DNA from: Dysgonomonadaceae bacterium zrk40
GTDB taxonomy: Bacteria; Bacteroidota; Bacteroidia; Bacteroidales; Dysgonomonadaceae
Reading direction: 5' to 3'
Length of the DNA stretch: 64,000 nt
NCBI GenBank assembly: GCA_016916535.1
Contig: CP070276.1
Location: 1,550,001 to 1,614,000 of the forward strand
Made by a program: the position numbers and the translations under genes. Positions 8,303-16,018 of the stretch are shown piece after piece. The notes below the pieces were generated by a model. It made no database searches and had not been told where the DNA came from. It saw only the letters and a program-made list of their open reading frames with translations. How positions within the stretch are numbered: the stretch's first letter is position 1; each line of letters opens with the position of its first letter.

Positions 8303-10171
8303 ATGAAAACAAAAAGCTTCTTCGCCTTATTAATCCTGCTGAGCTGCCTCTACTGGCAGTCATTTGCTCAGACTGTAATGATTGGAGGTGTGCCGCGCGA
8401 CACCAGCTACACCGTCCACAGTTCCTACATCAAGGAGGTGAAACGGTTTCCATTTATCCGGATCGCATCGGCAGAGATCCCTGCCGGCATCATAGCGATG
8501 GAAGCCATTCCCTACAAGTCGGTCGGCAACCGAGAGTTGATGCTCTCAGTCTACCGCCCCGACAATGATGAAATTCTGCCCGCAGTGATGATGATCCACG
8601 GGGGTGGCTGGAACTCCGGATCACCCGATATGCAGAAGGCGCTCGCCCTTGGGCTGGCCCGCAACGGTTATGTCACCTTCACCGTGGAGTACCGCCTCTC
8701 ACCTGAGGCACTCTTCCCCGCGGGGATGGAGGACCTGGAAGAGGCGGCAGCCTGGTTTACGCATCATGCCGCTCAGTATGGAGCTGATCCGGCCTCCCTT
8801 GTCGTTTCAGGCTCCTCTGCAGGCGGACAGCTGGCCGCGCTGATTGGTACACGGAACCGTGAGAACCGCTTCCGTGCCGTGATCAACATCGACGGCATCT
8901 CCACCTTCGTCAACCCTGAGACGGTAGATCGGGCTGAGAAAGCCCGCCTGTCGGGTGATAAAACTCCTGTCGATGCCCTCTGGCTGGGTGGCAGTTACAG
9001 CCAGAAGCCGCACCACTGGGAGGCTGCCTCGGCACTCTTCCAACTGCACCGGGAAAGCGCACCTGTATGCTTTATCAACAGCGCCATCCCCCGTTTCCAC
9101 AACGGACGTGACGAACATATCCGGCTGCTCGACAGCCTGGGGATCTATAGTGAGGTGCACACCTTCGACGACACCCCCCACACCTTCTGGCACTTCCATC
9201 CCTGGCATCTCTCCACTGTCCGGCTGATGACCGCCTACCTGGATAAGATCTTCCGGTCGGCAGAGCCGGTCGACAGGAGCGGTTTTGACTGGGTAGTGGC
9301 ACAGGATGGCACGGGCGACTTCACCACTGTGCAGGCAGCCATCGACGCGGTGCCCGATTTCAGGAAACGGCCCACCCGCATCCTGATTCGCAACGGCATC
9401 TACCGCGAGCGACTGGTCATCCCAGAGACCAAGCATCAGCTGACGCTGGTGGGTGAGGAGAAGAACCGCACCATCCTCACCTGGAACAACTTTGCCGCAA
9501 AGAAAAGCCCACTGGGGGATGAGCTCGGCACCTCCGGATCGGCCTCCACCTACATCACCCCCGACCTCTTCACCGCCGAGAACATCACCTTTGCAAACGA
9601 TGCCGGACCGGTGGGACAAGCGGTGGCGGTGATCGTGCGGAGCGACCGGGCACGTTTCATCAACTGCCGATTCCTTGGCTTTCAGGATACGCTCTACACC
9701 CATAAAGCGGGCAGCAGGCAATACTACCAAAACTGTTATATTGAGGGCACGGTCGATTTCATCTTCGGCTCCTCCATTGCCTGGTTCGAGGAGTGCGAGA
9801 TCTACTGCAAGGAGAACGGTTACATCACTGCCGCCTCCACCCCGCAGCAGCAACCCTTTGGATATGTGTTCAACCGCTGCACCATCACGGGTGACACACC
9901 CGATTCCTTCTACCTGGGCCGTCCCTGGCGACCCCATGCACGGGTACTCTTCATGGAGTGCGAACTGGGTGATGTGATCCGCCCCGAAGGATGGAACAAC
10001 TGGGGCAATCCCTCCAACGAAAACACCGCCTTTTACGGTGAGTTCAACAACCGGGGCGCAGGGGCCTCCACCACACAGCGTGTGGGTTGGTCGCACCAGC
10101 TCACCAGAGATGAAGCTGTAACGATCACAAAAGAAGTGGTGTTGGGAAGTGATTTTTTTAGTGATTTTTAA
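8303..10171 (+). CDS. Alpha/beta-hydrolase esterase - pectinesterase (CE8) fusion
   Basis: This exported 622-residue protein has two de-esterifying domains. After a signal peptide (to about residue 22), residues about 60-320 are an alpha/beta-hydrolase of the hormone-sensitive-lipase type, with HGGGW (H99, oxyanion loop), GSSAGG (nucleophile S172) and a C-terminal PHTFWHFHPWH that can supply the His. Residues about 330-620 are a CE8 pectin methylesterase with QDTLY (Q461, D462), EGTVDFIFG (D485) and LGRPW (R540). The CE8 half is close to that of 294-2636. I infer that the first domain removes acetyl groups and the second methyl esters, so one polypeptide clears both decorations before lyase attack; the acetyl specificity is not proven by sequence. 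It is the last gene of the operon and is followed by two strong hairpins. Confidence 0.92.
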   Translation: MKTKSFFALLILLSCLYWQSFAQTVMIGGVPRDTSYTVHSSYIKEVKRFPFIRIASAEIPAGIIAMEAIPYKSVGNRELMLSVYRPDNDEILPAVMMIHGGGWNSGSPDMQKALALGLARNGYVTFTVEYRLSPEALFPAGMEDLEEAAAWFTHHAAQYGADPASLVVSGSSAGGQLAALIGTRNRENRFRAVINIDGISTFVNPETVDRAEKARLSGDKTPVDALWLGGSYSQKPHHWEAASALFQLHRESAPVCFINSAIPRFHNGRDEHIRLLDSLGIYSEVHTFDDTPHTFWHFHPWHLSTVRLMTAYLDKIFRSAEPVDRSGFDWVVAQDGTGDFTTVQAAIDAVPDFRKRPTRILIRNGIYRERLVIPETKHQLTLVGEEKNRTILTWNNFAAKKSPLGDELGTSGSASTYITPDLFTAENITFANDAGPVGQAVAVIVRSDRARFINCRFLGFQDTLYTHKAGSRQYYQNCYIEGTVDFIFGSSIAWFEECEIYCKENGYITAASTPQQQPFGYVFNRCTITGDTPDSFYLGRPWRPHARVLFMECELGDVIRPEGWNNWGNPSNENTAFYGEFNNRGAGASTTQRVGWSHQLTRDEAVTITKEVVLGSDFFSDF

Positions 10172-10290
10172 TCTCGACAGCTACAAAACCTACCAAGTAA
10201 TTAGACTATCTTCTTACCTGAAAAGACACACTTTTTGGAACAATATTCCAAAACAAGAGAGTGTGTAAACAGGGTTCAAGGAGCCTCTAG

Positions 10291-10318
10291 CCTTATTGCA
10301 CCCTTATTGCACCCTTAT
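10291..10318. repeat. 11-base tandem repeat, 2.5 copies
   Basis: The unit CCTTATTGCAC occurs at 10291-10301 and 10302-10312 and partly again at 10313-10318. It sits directly before the hairpin at 10317-10348. It is too short and too few for a CRISPR array. Slippage origin is likely, and its length may vary between strains. Confidence 0.7.
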
Positions 10319-10348
10319 ATCCACTCCAATAATTATCGGAGTGGATAT
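10317..10348. terminator. Perfect 11-bp hairpin after the esterase-CE8 gene
   Basis: ATATCCACTCC (10317-10327) is the exact reverse complement of GGAGTGGATAT (10338-10348), with a 10-base loop. It lies 145 bases after the stop of the plus-strand operon and 163 bases beyond the stop of the convergent GH3 gene. There is no long T-run on the plus strand, so it may be a terminator or a 3'-end stabilising stem; it is usable from both directions. Confidence 0.6.
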
Positions 10349-10450
10349 GAAGATACAATAAGCTCAGAATATAGGAATAGCTTCCCAAAACAGGCAAAAA
10401 ACCTGCCGATCTGAGGGGAACGACAGGAATGTTACACACAAGGCAGGCGC

Positions 10451-10487
10451 TGTCAGGCGATTCAACCGATATGTCAATCGCCTGACA
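10451..10487. terminator. Perfect 12-bp hairpin after GH3
   Basis: TGTCAGGCGATT (10451-10462) pairs exactly with AATCGCCTGACA (10476-10487) around a 13-base loop. It begins 24 bases beyond the stop codon of the minus-strand GH3 gene and is the likely end structure of that transcript. No long U-run follows on the minus strand, so factor-dependent ending or RNA 3'-end protection is also possible. Confidence 0.62.
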
Positions 10488-10511
10488 GGAACAATCTTCT
10501 GCTTCGGTTAT

Positions 10512-13112
10512 CTATTGTGAAATGGTAAGTAAAACAGTTTGCAGATCATGTTCACGTGAGCTGCCGCCGACCATCAGCTCATACGCACCGGGTGTAACAG
10601 CCACCGACTGGATCGACTCGTTCCACCACTCCAGCTCCTGTTCACCCAGGGTAAAGGCAACCTCTGCCGTCTCACCGGCCGGGATCATCACCCTCTTGAA
10701 TGAACGCAAGGTTTTCGACGGTCCCCCGGCATCCCCCACCTTTCGCAGGTAGAGTTGCAACACCTCCTCACCGTCTCGACTGCCGCTGTTGGTAACCGGC
10801 ACCGTCAGCTTCAGCGTTTCTCCGGCAGTGATCCCAGTTTTGCTGAGCTCCGGCGAGCCATGGTGGAAAGTGGTATAGCTCAATCCGTAGCCAAAGGGGA
10901 AGAGCGGCTCCTGATCCATGAAGCGGTAGGTGCGTCCCTTCATGCTGTAATCCTCAAAATCGGGCAACTGCGACAGGCCGCTGTAGAATGTGACCGGCAA
11001 ACGCCCCGCGGGGTTGTAATCGCCGAAGAGTACCTCCGCCACGGCGGTGCCACCCTCCTGCCCCGGGTACCATGCCTGCAGGATCGCCTCGCACATTGCT
11101 GTCTCCGGCACCAACGCGACGGGTGAGCCGGAACAGTTGACCAGCACGATCTTCTTCCCCGCGCGGTGCAGGGCTGTGATCAGTTCCCGCTGTACCGCAG
11201 GGAGTTCAATGTCGGTGCGGTCGCCACGACGGAAGCCAGGAAGGTCGACTCCCATCTCTTCGCCCTCAAGCAAGGGAGAGATGCCACCGGCAAAGATCAC
11301 CAGGTCGGCATCCTTCACCCGCTCCACCGAACGCCTGATATCCAGGTCATCCTTGAAACCGAGGTCGAAATGAAGCTGCGCCTCATTTTTCAACGGCTCG
11401 TAGAGGATCTCCAGCTCATAGGCTTTGCCTGCCTCTACCCTCATGGTATGCGAAACCTTTCTGGTTCCATGGCGGTTGGTGAAAGAGGCAATCTCTTCTC
11501 CGTTAACCATCAGCTCCACGATGCCGGAACAATTGAAGTCGAAAACAACATCACCCGACTCTTCCGGGGTAAGGATGCTCCGGTAAGATGCAGAGAAGTC
11601 GATGAGGTTCACCCCGGGAGCAAAAACGGTGGCACCCATGGCTGAGAAACGAAAGGGGGTAGCCACCTGTGCGCTGGTTACAGGATCTCCCTCCCGTGAG
11701 CTGTTGTTCCAGTAGCTCGCAGTGAAGCCTGCACCCTGCGGTGACTGACATTGGTTGAAGATGCTCCTGATCACCGTTCGTTCCACCCAGGAGCAGCCCT
11801 GCTCGTAGATGAGCCGGTCTTCGGGACCCAGTGCCGCCTGCAACCCCTGCAGGATGGTCACCGTGCGACGGGGTGTACCGTTATAATTGCCCCACTGCAT
11901 CACCGAGTCGTTCGCATTGGGACCCATCACCGCGATGGTGAGCCCCCCTCTCTTCAGGGGCAGCATCTCATTGTTGTTCTGCAGCAGAGTCATCGACCTG
12001 CGGGCCACGTCAAGGGCCAGCGAGTCATGTTTTTGCGAGGCTACCACCGAGAGGGGGATCTTCGTCCAGGAAACCTTTTCCGCATCATCCATCTCTCCCA
12101 GGGCAAAACGGGAACGGAGCAGTCGCTTCAGGGAGATATCGAGCTCCTCTTCACTGATGAGTCCCTGCTGCACACTCTCCAGCAACGCCTCGTAACTGGT
12201 GCCGCAATCCAGGTCGGTACCGCTCCTCACTGCCGCTGCCGAAGCTTCTGCTGCATCAGCATGGGTCTGATGACCATCCTCCCTGTAGAAATCGGCGATG
12301 GCACCGCAGTCAGCCACTACCACCCCCTGGTATCCCCACTCACCGCGCAGGATCTCCATCAACAGCCGGTTGCTGCCGCAACAAGGTTCTCCCTCGAAGC
12401 GGTTGTAGGCACACATCACCTGCTGCACGTCACCCTCGGTCACCAGTGCCTTGAATGCCGGCAGGTAAGTCTCATAGAGATCGCGCGGATCGATCTGTTC
12501 CGCGTTGAACGAATGGCGGTTCCATTCCGGACCGGAGTGCACGGCAAAGTGCTTGGCGCAGGCATGCAGCTTGTCATACTTCTGGTCCGCCGGACCCTGC
12601 AATCCTTTCACCACGGCCACCCCCATACGGGCAGCCAGGTAGGGATCCTCCCCATAGGTCTCAATCCCACGGCCCCAGCGGGGGTCACGCAACAGGTTCA
12701 CGGTGGGGGTCCACATGGTGAGTCCCTGGTAACGTTCGTAGCTTCCCTCTGAAGCATAGAAGGCATTCTTGGCGCGTGCCTCGTCGGAGACCGCTACAAA
12801 AGCGTTGAACAGCGCATGTTCGTCGAAGGAGGCAGCCATGCCAATGGGCTGCGGGAAAACGGTAGCCAGGCCTGAGCGACCCACCCCGTGCAGCGCTTCA
12901 TTCCACCAGTTATATTCTTTGATGCCGAGTCGTTCAACCGGTGCGGAGACATCCATCATCAGCAGCACCTTCTCTTCGAGCGTCAACCGCTTCACAAGAT
13001 CATCGGCTCTCTCCTCCGGAGAAAGTGAACTGTTGGTGTAGGAACGGTTGCATCCGGTCATCAGCATGAGAGAGAGCATACCGTAGAGAAAAAGGGATCG
13101 CTTGGAAATCAT
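10512..13112 (-). CDS. GH3 beta-xylosidase/beta-glucosidase with PA14 insert
   Basis: The 866-residue lipoprotein (LMLMTGC, Cys near 21) is a full-length GH3 enzyme. The first barrel has RWGRGIETYGEDPYL and KHFAVHSGPEWNRHSF, and the nucleophile is D268 in VVADCGAI. A PA14 carbohydrate-binding insert lies at about 450-575 in the second domain, which also carries LEGEEMGVDLPGF with the likely acid/base Glu. A fibronectin-type domain ends the protein, followed by a C-terminal TISQ. The YCAYN-like loop and overall blocks resemble the beta-xylosidase/alpha-arabinosidase branch of GH3, but beta-glucosidase is not excluded. I choose the ATG at 13112 over the GTG at 13118 because the leader reads better and an SD-free start is usual in this phylum. 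It is transcribed alone, divergent from the ThuA-like gene. Confidence 0.93.
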   Translation of the reverse strand: MISKRSLFLYGMLSLMLMTGCNRSYTNSSLSPEERADDLVKRLTLEEKVLLMMDVSAPVERLGIKEYNWWNEALHGVGRSGLATVFPQPIGMAASFDEHALFNAFVAVSDEARAKNAFYASEGSYERYQGLTMWTPTVNLLRDPRWGRGIETYGEDPYLAARMGVAVVKGLQGPADQKYDKLHACAKHFAVHSGPEWNRHSFNAEQIDPRDLYETYLPAFKALVTEGDVQQVMCAYNRFEGEPCCGSNRLLMEILRGEWGYQGVVVADCGAIADFYREDGHQTHADAAEASAAAVRSGTDLDCGTSYEALLESVQQGLISEEELDISLKRLLRSRFALGEMDDAEKVSWTKIPLSVVASQKHDSLALDVARRSMTLLQNNNEMLPLKRGGLTIAVMGPNANDSVMQWGNYNGTPRRTVTILQGLQAALGPEDRLIYEQGCSWVERTVIRSIFNQCQSPQGAGFTASYWNNSSREGDPVTSAQVATPFRFSAMGATVFAPGVNLIDFSASYRSILTPEESGDVVFDFNCSGIVELMVNGEEIASFTNRHGTRKVSHTMRVEAGKAYELEILYEPLKNEAQLHFDLGFKDDLDIRRSVERVKDADLVIFAGGISPLLEGEEMGVDLPGFRRGDRTDIELPAVQRELITALHRAGKKIVLVNCSGSPVALVPETAMCEAILQAWYPGQEGGTAVAEVLFGDYNPAGRLPVTFYSGLSQLPDFEDYSMKGRTYRFMDQEPLFPFGYGLSYTTFHHGSPELSKTGITAGETLKLTVPVTNSGSRDGEEVLQLYLRKVGDAGGPSKTLRSFKRVMIPAGETAEVAFTLGEQELEWWNESIQSVAVTPGAYELMVGGSSREHDLQTVLLTISQ

Positions 13113-13170
13113 GGTCACAAATATTTTTCAGTGTTTGGAATCTGCATGGGTGCGAACAAAATCAACCCTT

Positions 13171-13203
13171 CAAAGATAATCATAAACTTATAAATTGTGA
13201 AAA
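13171..13203 (-). promoter_or_regulatory. Predicted promoter of the GH3 gene
   Basis: On the minus strand TATCTTTG (13178-13171) fits the Bacteroidota -7 box TAnnTTTG exactly. About 19 bases upstream is TTTC (near 13201-13198) in place of the ideal TTTG. The start codon at 13112 lies about 58 bases from the box, giving a leader near 50 bases. Confidence 0.6.
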
Positions 13204-13234
13204 TTTGCGTCACACGAAAAAAAATATATCTTTG
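13204..13234 (+). promoter_or_regulatory. Predicted promoter of the ThuA-like gene
   Basis: TTTG (13204-13207), a 19-base spacer and TATCTTTG (13227-13234) match the Bacteroidota housekeeping promoter consensus with no mismatch. The start ATG at 13256 is 21 bases further on. It is back to back with the GH3 promoter, and the two -33 regions meet near 13200-13207. Confidence 0.75.
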
Positions 13235-13255
13235 TCGGCATAAGATGACCAAAGT

Positions 13256-14071
13256 ATGAAAAACGTACGAATCCTTTTAATCACATTCCTGACAGGAATA
13301 ACATCCCTCACGATGAGTTGCAACAACACCCTAAAACAGAACGAAAAGAGCGTAATCCCGGATGAAGCCCTTAAAGGCAAGAAAGTGCTTTATGTCTATG
13401 GCGGATGGGAAGGGCACGAGCCGGAGCAGTGCCGCGATCTCTTTGTGCCCTGGCTGGAGTCGGAAGGGGCAGAGGTCTTTGTTTACGACAACCTCGACTG
13501 CTACAACGACAGCGCGTTGATGGAACGTGTGGATCTGATCATTCAGCATTTTACCCAGGGTGAGATCACCCCGCAACAGGAAAAAGCACTGCTCAATGCT
13601 GTGCGCAACGGCACCGGCCTGGCCGGATGGCATGGTGGCACCGGCGACTCGTTCCGCAACAACGTGGCCTTTCAATACATGGTGGGGGGTCAGTGGGTGG
13701 CGCACCCCGGTAATGTGATCGACTATGAGGTGAACATCACCGACAGGGAGGATCCTGTGACCATGGGATTGAACAATTTCGACATGCATTCAGAGCAGTA
13801 TTACATGCATGTGGACCCCAACGTAAAGGTGTTGGCAACCACCACCTTCAGCGGGGAACATGACGACTGGATAGAGGGCGCCGTGATGCCGGTGGTCTGG
13901 AAGAAATCATTTGGTAAGGGAAGGGTCTTCTACTCCTCACTTGGTCATGTGGCCAGCGACTTTGAGGTACCTGAAGTACTGGAGATCATGCAGCGGGGAA
14001 TTCGCTGGGCAGCCCAAAGCAAAGCGGAGGGACCCGAACAATGGCTCTCTCCGCTTTATCCTTCCACGTGA
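13256..14071 (+). CDS. ThuA-like domain lipoprotein
   Basis: The 271-residue product has a lipoprotein signal (SLTMSCNN, Cys near 22) and one ThuA domain over about 42-255, a class I glutamine-amidotransferase-like fold. Visible blocks are [56 protein letters not shown] and [17 protein letters not shown]. ThuA of rhizobia acts in trehalose catabolism through 3-keto sugars; extracytoplasmic relatives in Bacteroidota have no fixed role. It has its own good promoter and terminator, so it is a single-gene unit inside the pectin region. Its presence with DUF6807 and a secreted Gfo/Idh/MocA protein nearby suggests a shared oxidative sugar route, which is inference only. Start ATG 13256 gives the signal peptide at once. 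Confidence 0.88.
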   Translation: MKNVRILLITFLTGITSLTMSCNNTLKQNEKSVIPDEALKGKKVLYVYGGWEGHEPEQCRDLFVPWLESEGAEVFVYDNLDCYNDSALMERVDLIIQHFTQGEITPQQEKALLNAVRNGTGLAGWHGGTGDSFRNNVAFQYMVGGQWVAHPGNVIDYEVNITDREDPVTMGLNNFDMHSEQYYMHVDPNVKVLATTTFSGEHDDWIEGAVMPVVWKKSFGKGRVFYSSLGHVASDFEVPEVLEIMQRGIRWAAQSKAEGPEQWLSPLYPST

Positions 14072-14094
14072 CTTTCAAAGACAACCTTGCAAAT

Positions 14095-14124
14095 GTATCA
14101 CTTGTTGTGATACTGTTTTTCTTT
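14095..14124 (+). terminator. Intrinsic terminator of the ThuA-like gene
   Basis: GTATCAC (14095-14101), loop TTGTT, GTGATAC (14107-14113) is a perfect 7-bp stem followed by TGTTTTTCTTT. It begins 23 bases after the ThuA stop. It overlaps the final codons and the stop codon (14098-14100) of the convergent GH2 gene, so the GH2 reading frame supplies part of the stem. Confidence 0.75.
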
Positions 14125-15900
14125 CTCTGAATAGAAATCTTTCAGTACGTAGAATGCTTTCTTTTTGACTCCTTCACTGGAGATCAACCCCTTACGGTTG
14201 AAGAAGTCCTGAATATCCGGCAACTGCCTGCGGGGTGAATAAAAGTCAACCAATATCCAGGGTGAGGTACCGGCGAAACCATCCACCTTGTCGTACATCT
14301 TGAGCGTCAAATCGTAAAGTGCGGCCTGATACTCTTCTGTCCACCGCTCCTCTTGGTCGCCATGTCTCCCCTGCAAAGCTCCCGCACCAAACTCACTGAT
14401 GAAGAAGGGTTTGTTGTAGGGAATATTCCACCCTCTGGTTTTCAGGTCCTCCAGCTTTCCGCCATACCATCCCAGGTAGCTGTTGAAGCTGATGATATCC
14501 ACATGGGAATGCATCCGGTCGTTGATCTCGGTCACCCCATTGGTGGTACGCCCCACCTCCATGGCCATACTGATCAGTCGGCTGTCGTCCTTTGTCCGTG
14601 CATAATCCACCAGACTTATCAGGAAGCGGTCTCTTGCATCACTGTGGGGTGTCTCGTTGGCGACAGACCAGATCACCACTGCACCACGGTTCTTATCCCG
14701 CTCAATCATGTCATTGAGTTGCCTCTCAGCATTCGCATAGGTGTCGGGGTTCTCCCAGTGAATGGTCCAGTAAAGCGGAATCTCCGACCATACCATCAGT
14801 CCCATTTTCTCCGCCTCACGCACCATATGTTCGTTGTGGGGGTAATGAGCCAGACGGACGAAGTTGCATCCCATCTCTTTGGCCCATCCCAGCAACACCT
14901 TCGCATCCTCAGGTGTAGAAGCTCTCCCCTGCCTGAAGGGGGCCTCCTCATGAATGGAGATGCCGCGCAGGAAAACCGGTTTACCGTTGAGCAGTATCTC
15001 CTTACCCTTCACCTCGATCTGTCGAAAAGCAATCCTGTCGTTCAATGCTTTCCCTTCGTGAATCAATCTCACCTCATAGCTCCTGGGGCTCTCGGGGCTC
15101 CAGAGCTCAGGCTTGGCCTTCACGACAAAAGAGGCGTTTCCCGTTTGATCGGTGGTAAGCCGCTCTCTGATGCCCAGTTCGGGGATCTCCATCTCAAGCG
15201 AGACTCCCCCGACGGGACTATTGAGCCGGAGATAGCCGCTGATACGATCGTAACGACCCTTTTCAAGCTGTATAAGATAGTCATCAATAAAAGTCTCAGA
15301 TTCCTCTACCAACAGCACATCGCGTGTGATGCCGCCATAGTTCCACCAGTCAGCATTCACTGTGGGTACTCCTTCCGGTATCCGGTCGTTGTTCACCATC
15401 ACCACAATGAAGTTCTCACCCTCTTTCACCTTGCCGGTGACGTTGAAATGAAAGGGGGTGAAACCGCCAAGGTGTCTCCCCAGCAACTCCCCGTTCAGGT
15501 AGACGCGGGCATCGTAGTTGATAGCACCAAAGTAGAGAAATTGCTTCTTGCCCGGCTGTGGTGAATGGTTGAAGTAGCGTTGGAACCATACCGTTCCCTC
15601 ATAGAAGAATAACTGCTCGTTGGCACTGTTCCAGTCGGTAGGAATGAACATCTTGTCGGCGGTATCAAAATTGTACTCCACCAGATCCGATTTATCTTTT
15701 GCCTTTGCATTCCTGAAGAATCCATTGGGATTCGGATTGAGCCGGTAATCATAATAACCGTTGCTGAAGGGATCAATGATATAGTTCCATTGCCCGTTCA
15801 GTGATGTCACATTGCGTCCGTAGACATTTTGCAACTTTAATTCCTCTGCTTGCAATTGTATGGAGGCAAACAGAAACAGTAAAATGGCCAGTTTTCTCAT
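14098..15900 (-). CDS. GH2 beta-glucuronidase-like enzyme
   Basis: The 600-residue product has a signal peptide (MRKLAILLFLFASIQLQA) and the three-domain core of GH2: sugar-binding jelly roll (about 25-190, with WWNYGGITRDV), an Ig-like domain (about 195-295) and a TIM barrel (about 296-598). The acid/base is E416 in WSVANE and the nucleophile E503 in FISEFGAG. N568-R-K570 followed by G matches the N-x-K pair that binds the uronate carboxylate in beta-glucuronidases, so I favour glucuronidase over galactosidase. Pectic targets could be beta-linked glucuronic acid on rhamnogalacturonan I or on arabinogalactan side chains. I take ATG 15900 rather than 15924, since the signal peptide begins there. 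It is the last gene of the long minus-strand operon, 118 bases after GH28. Confidence 0.9.
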   Translation of the reverse strand: MRKLAILLFLFASIQLQAEELKLQNVYGRNVTSLNGQWNYIIDPFSNGYYDYRLNPNPNGFFRNAKAKDKSDLVEYNFDTADKMFIPTDWNSANEQLFFYEGTVWFQRYFNHSPQPGKKQFLYFGAINYDARVYLNGELLGRHLGGFTPFHFNVTGKVKEGENFIVVMVNNDRIPEGVPTVNADWWNYGGITRDVLLVEESETFIDDYLIQLEKGRYDRISGYLRLNSPVGGVSLEMEIPELGIRERLTTDQTGNASFVVKAKPELWSPESPRSYEVRLIHEGKALNDRIAFRQIEVKGKEILLNGKPVFLRGISIHEEAPFRQGRASTPEDAKVLLGWAKEMGCNFVRLAHYPHNEHMVREAEKMGLMVWSEIPLYWTIHWENPDTYANAERQLNDMIERDKNRGAVVIWSVANETPHSDARDRFLISLVDYARTKDDSRLISMAMEVGRTTNGVTEINDRMHSHVDIISFNSYLGWYGGKLEDLKTRGWNIPYNKPFFISEFGAGALQGRHGDQEERWTEEYQAALYDLTLKMYDKVDGFAGTSPWILVDFYSPRRQLPDIQDFFNRKGLISSEGVKKKAFYVLKDFYSEKEKQYHNK

Positions 15901-16018
15901 CGCTTTTATATCTTTATGAATCAATATTTTACCCCAGACCCATTGGCCTGAAACATTCCAGGTGAATCACACGGATGATAATTGATGTAAAGATAACAAA
16001 AATTGAACGATTTCATTT

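Larger units (their letters stand above)
10172..10511. other. Intergenic region between convergent operons
   Basis: The 340 bases separate the plus-strand pectin operon from the minus-strand GH3 gene. They hold a TTGGAA-CAATA-TTCCAA palindrome, two and a half copies of an 11-base direct repeat (CCTTATTGCAC, 10291-10318), two perfect inverted repeats (10317-10348 and 10451-10487) and a short CAGG/CCTG repeat. I see no open reading frame with coding character, no tRNA and no promoter of the Bacteroidota type. The arrangement is that of a double terminator zone. Confidence 0.6.

Noticed and set aside
8807-10096. 429-codon open frame on the minus strand inside the esterase-CE8 gene
   Set aside because: It lies wholly antisense to a gene with two intact enzyme domains, has no recognisable domain, and reads as a codon-bias shadow of a GC-rich gene.
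10291-10318. Tandem repeat considered as a CRISPR remnant
   Set aside because: The unit is 11 bases with no spacers and only two and a half copies.
15986-15995. TATCTTTA on the minus strand as a private promoter for the GH2 gene
   Set aside because: One mismatch in the -7 box and no -33 TTTG at the right distance; the 118-base gap alone does not prove a separate unit.
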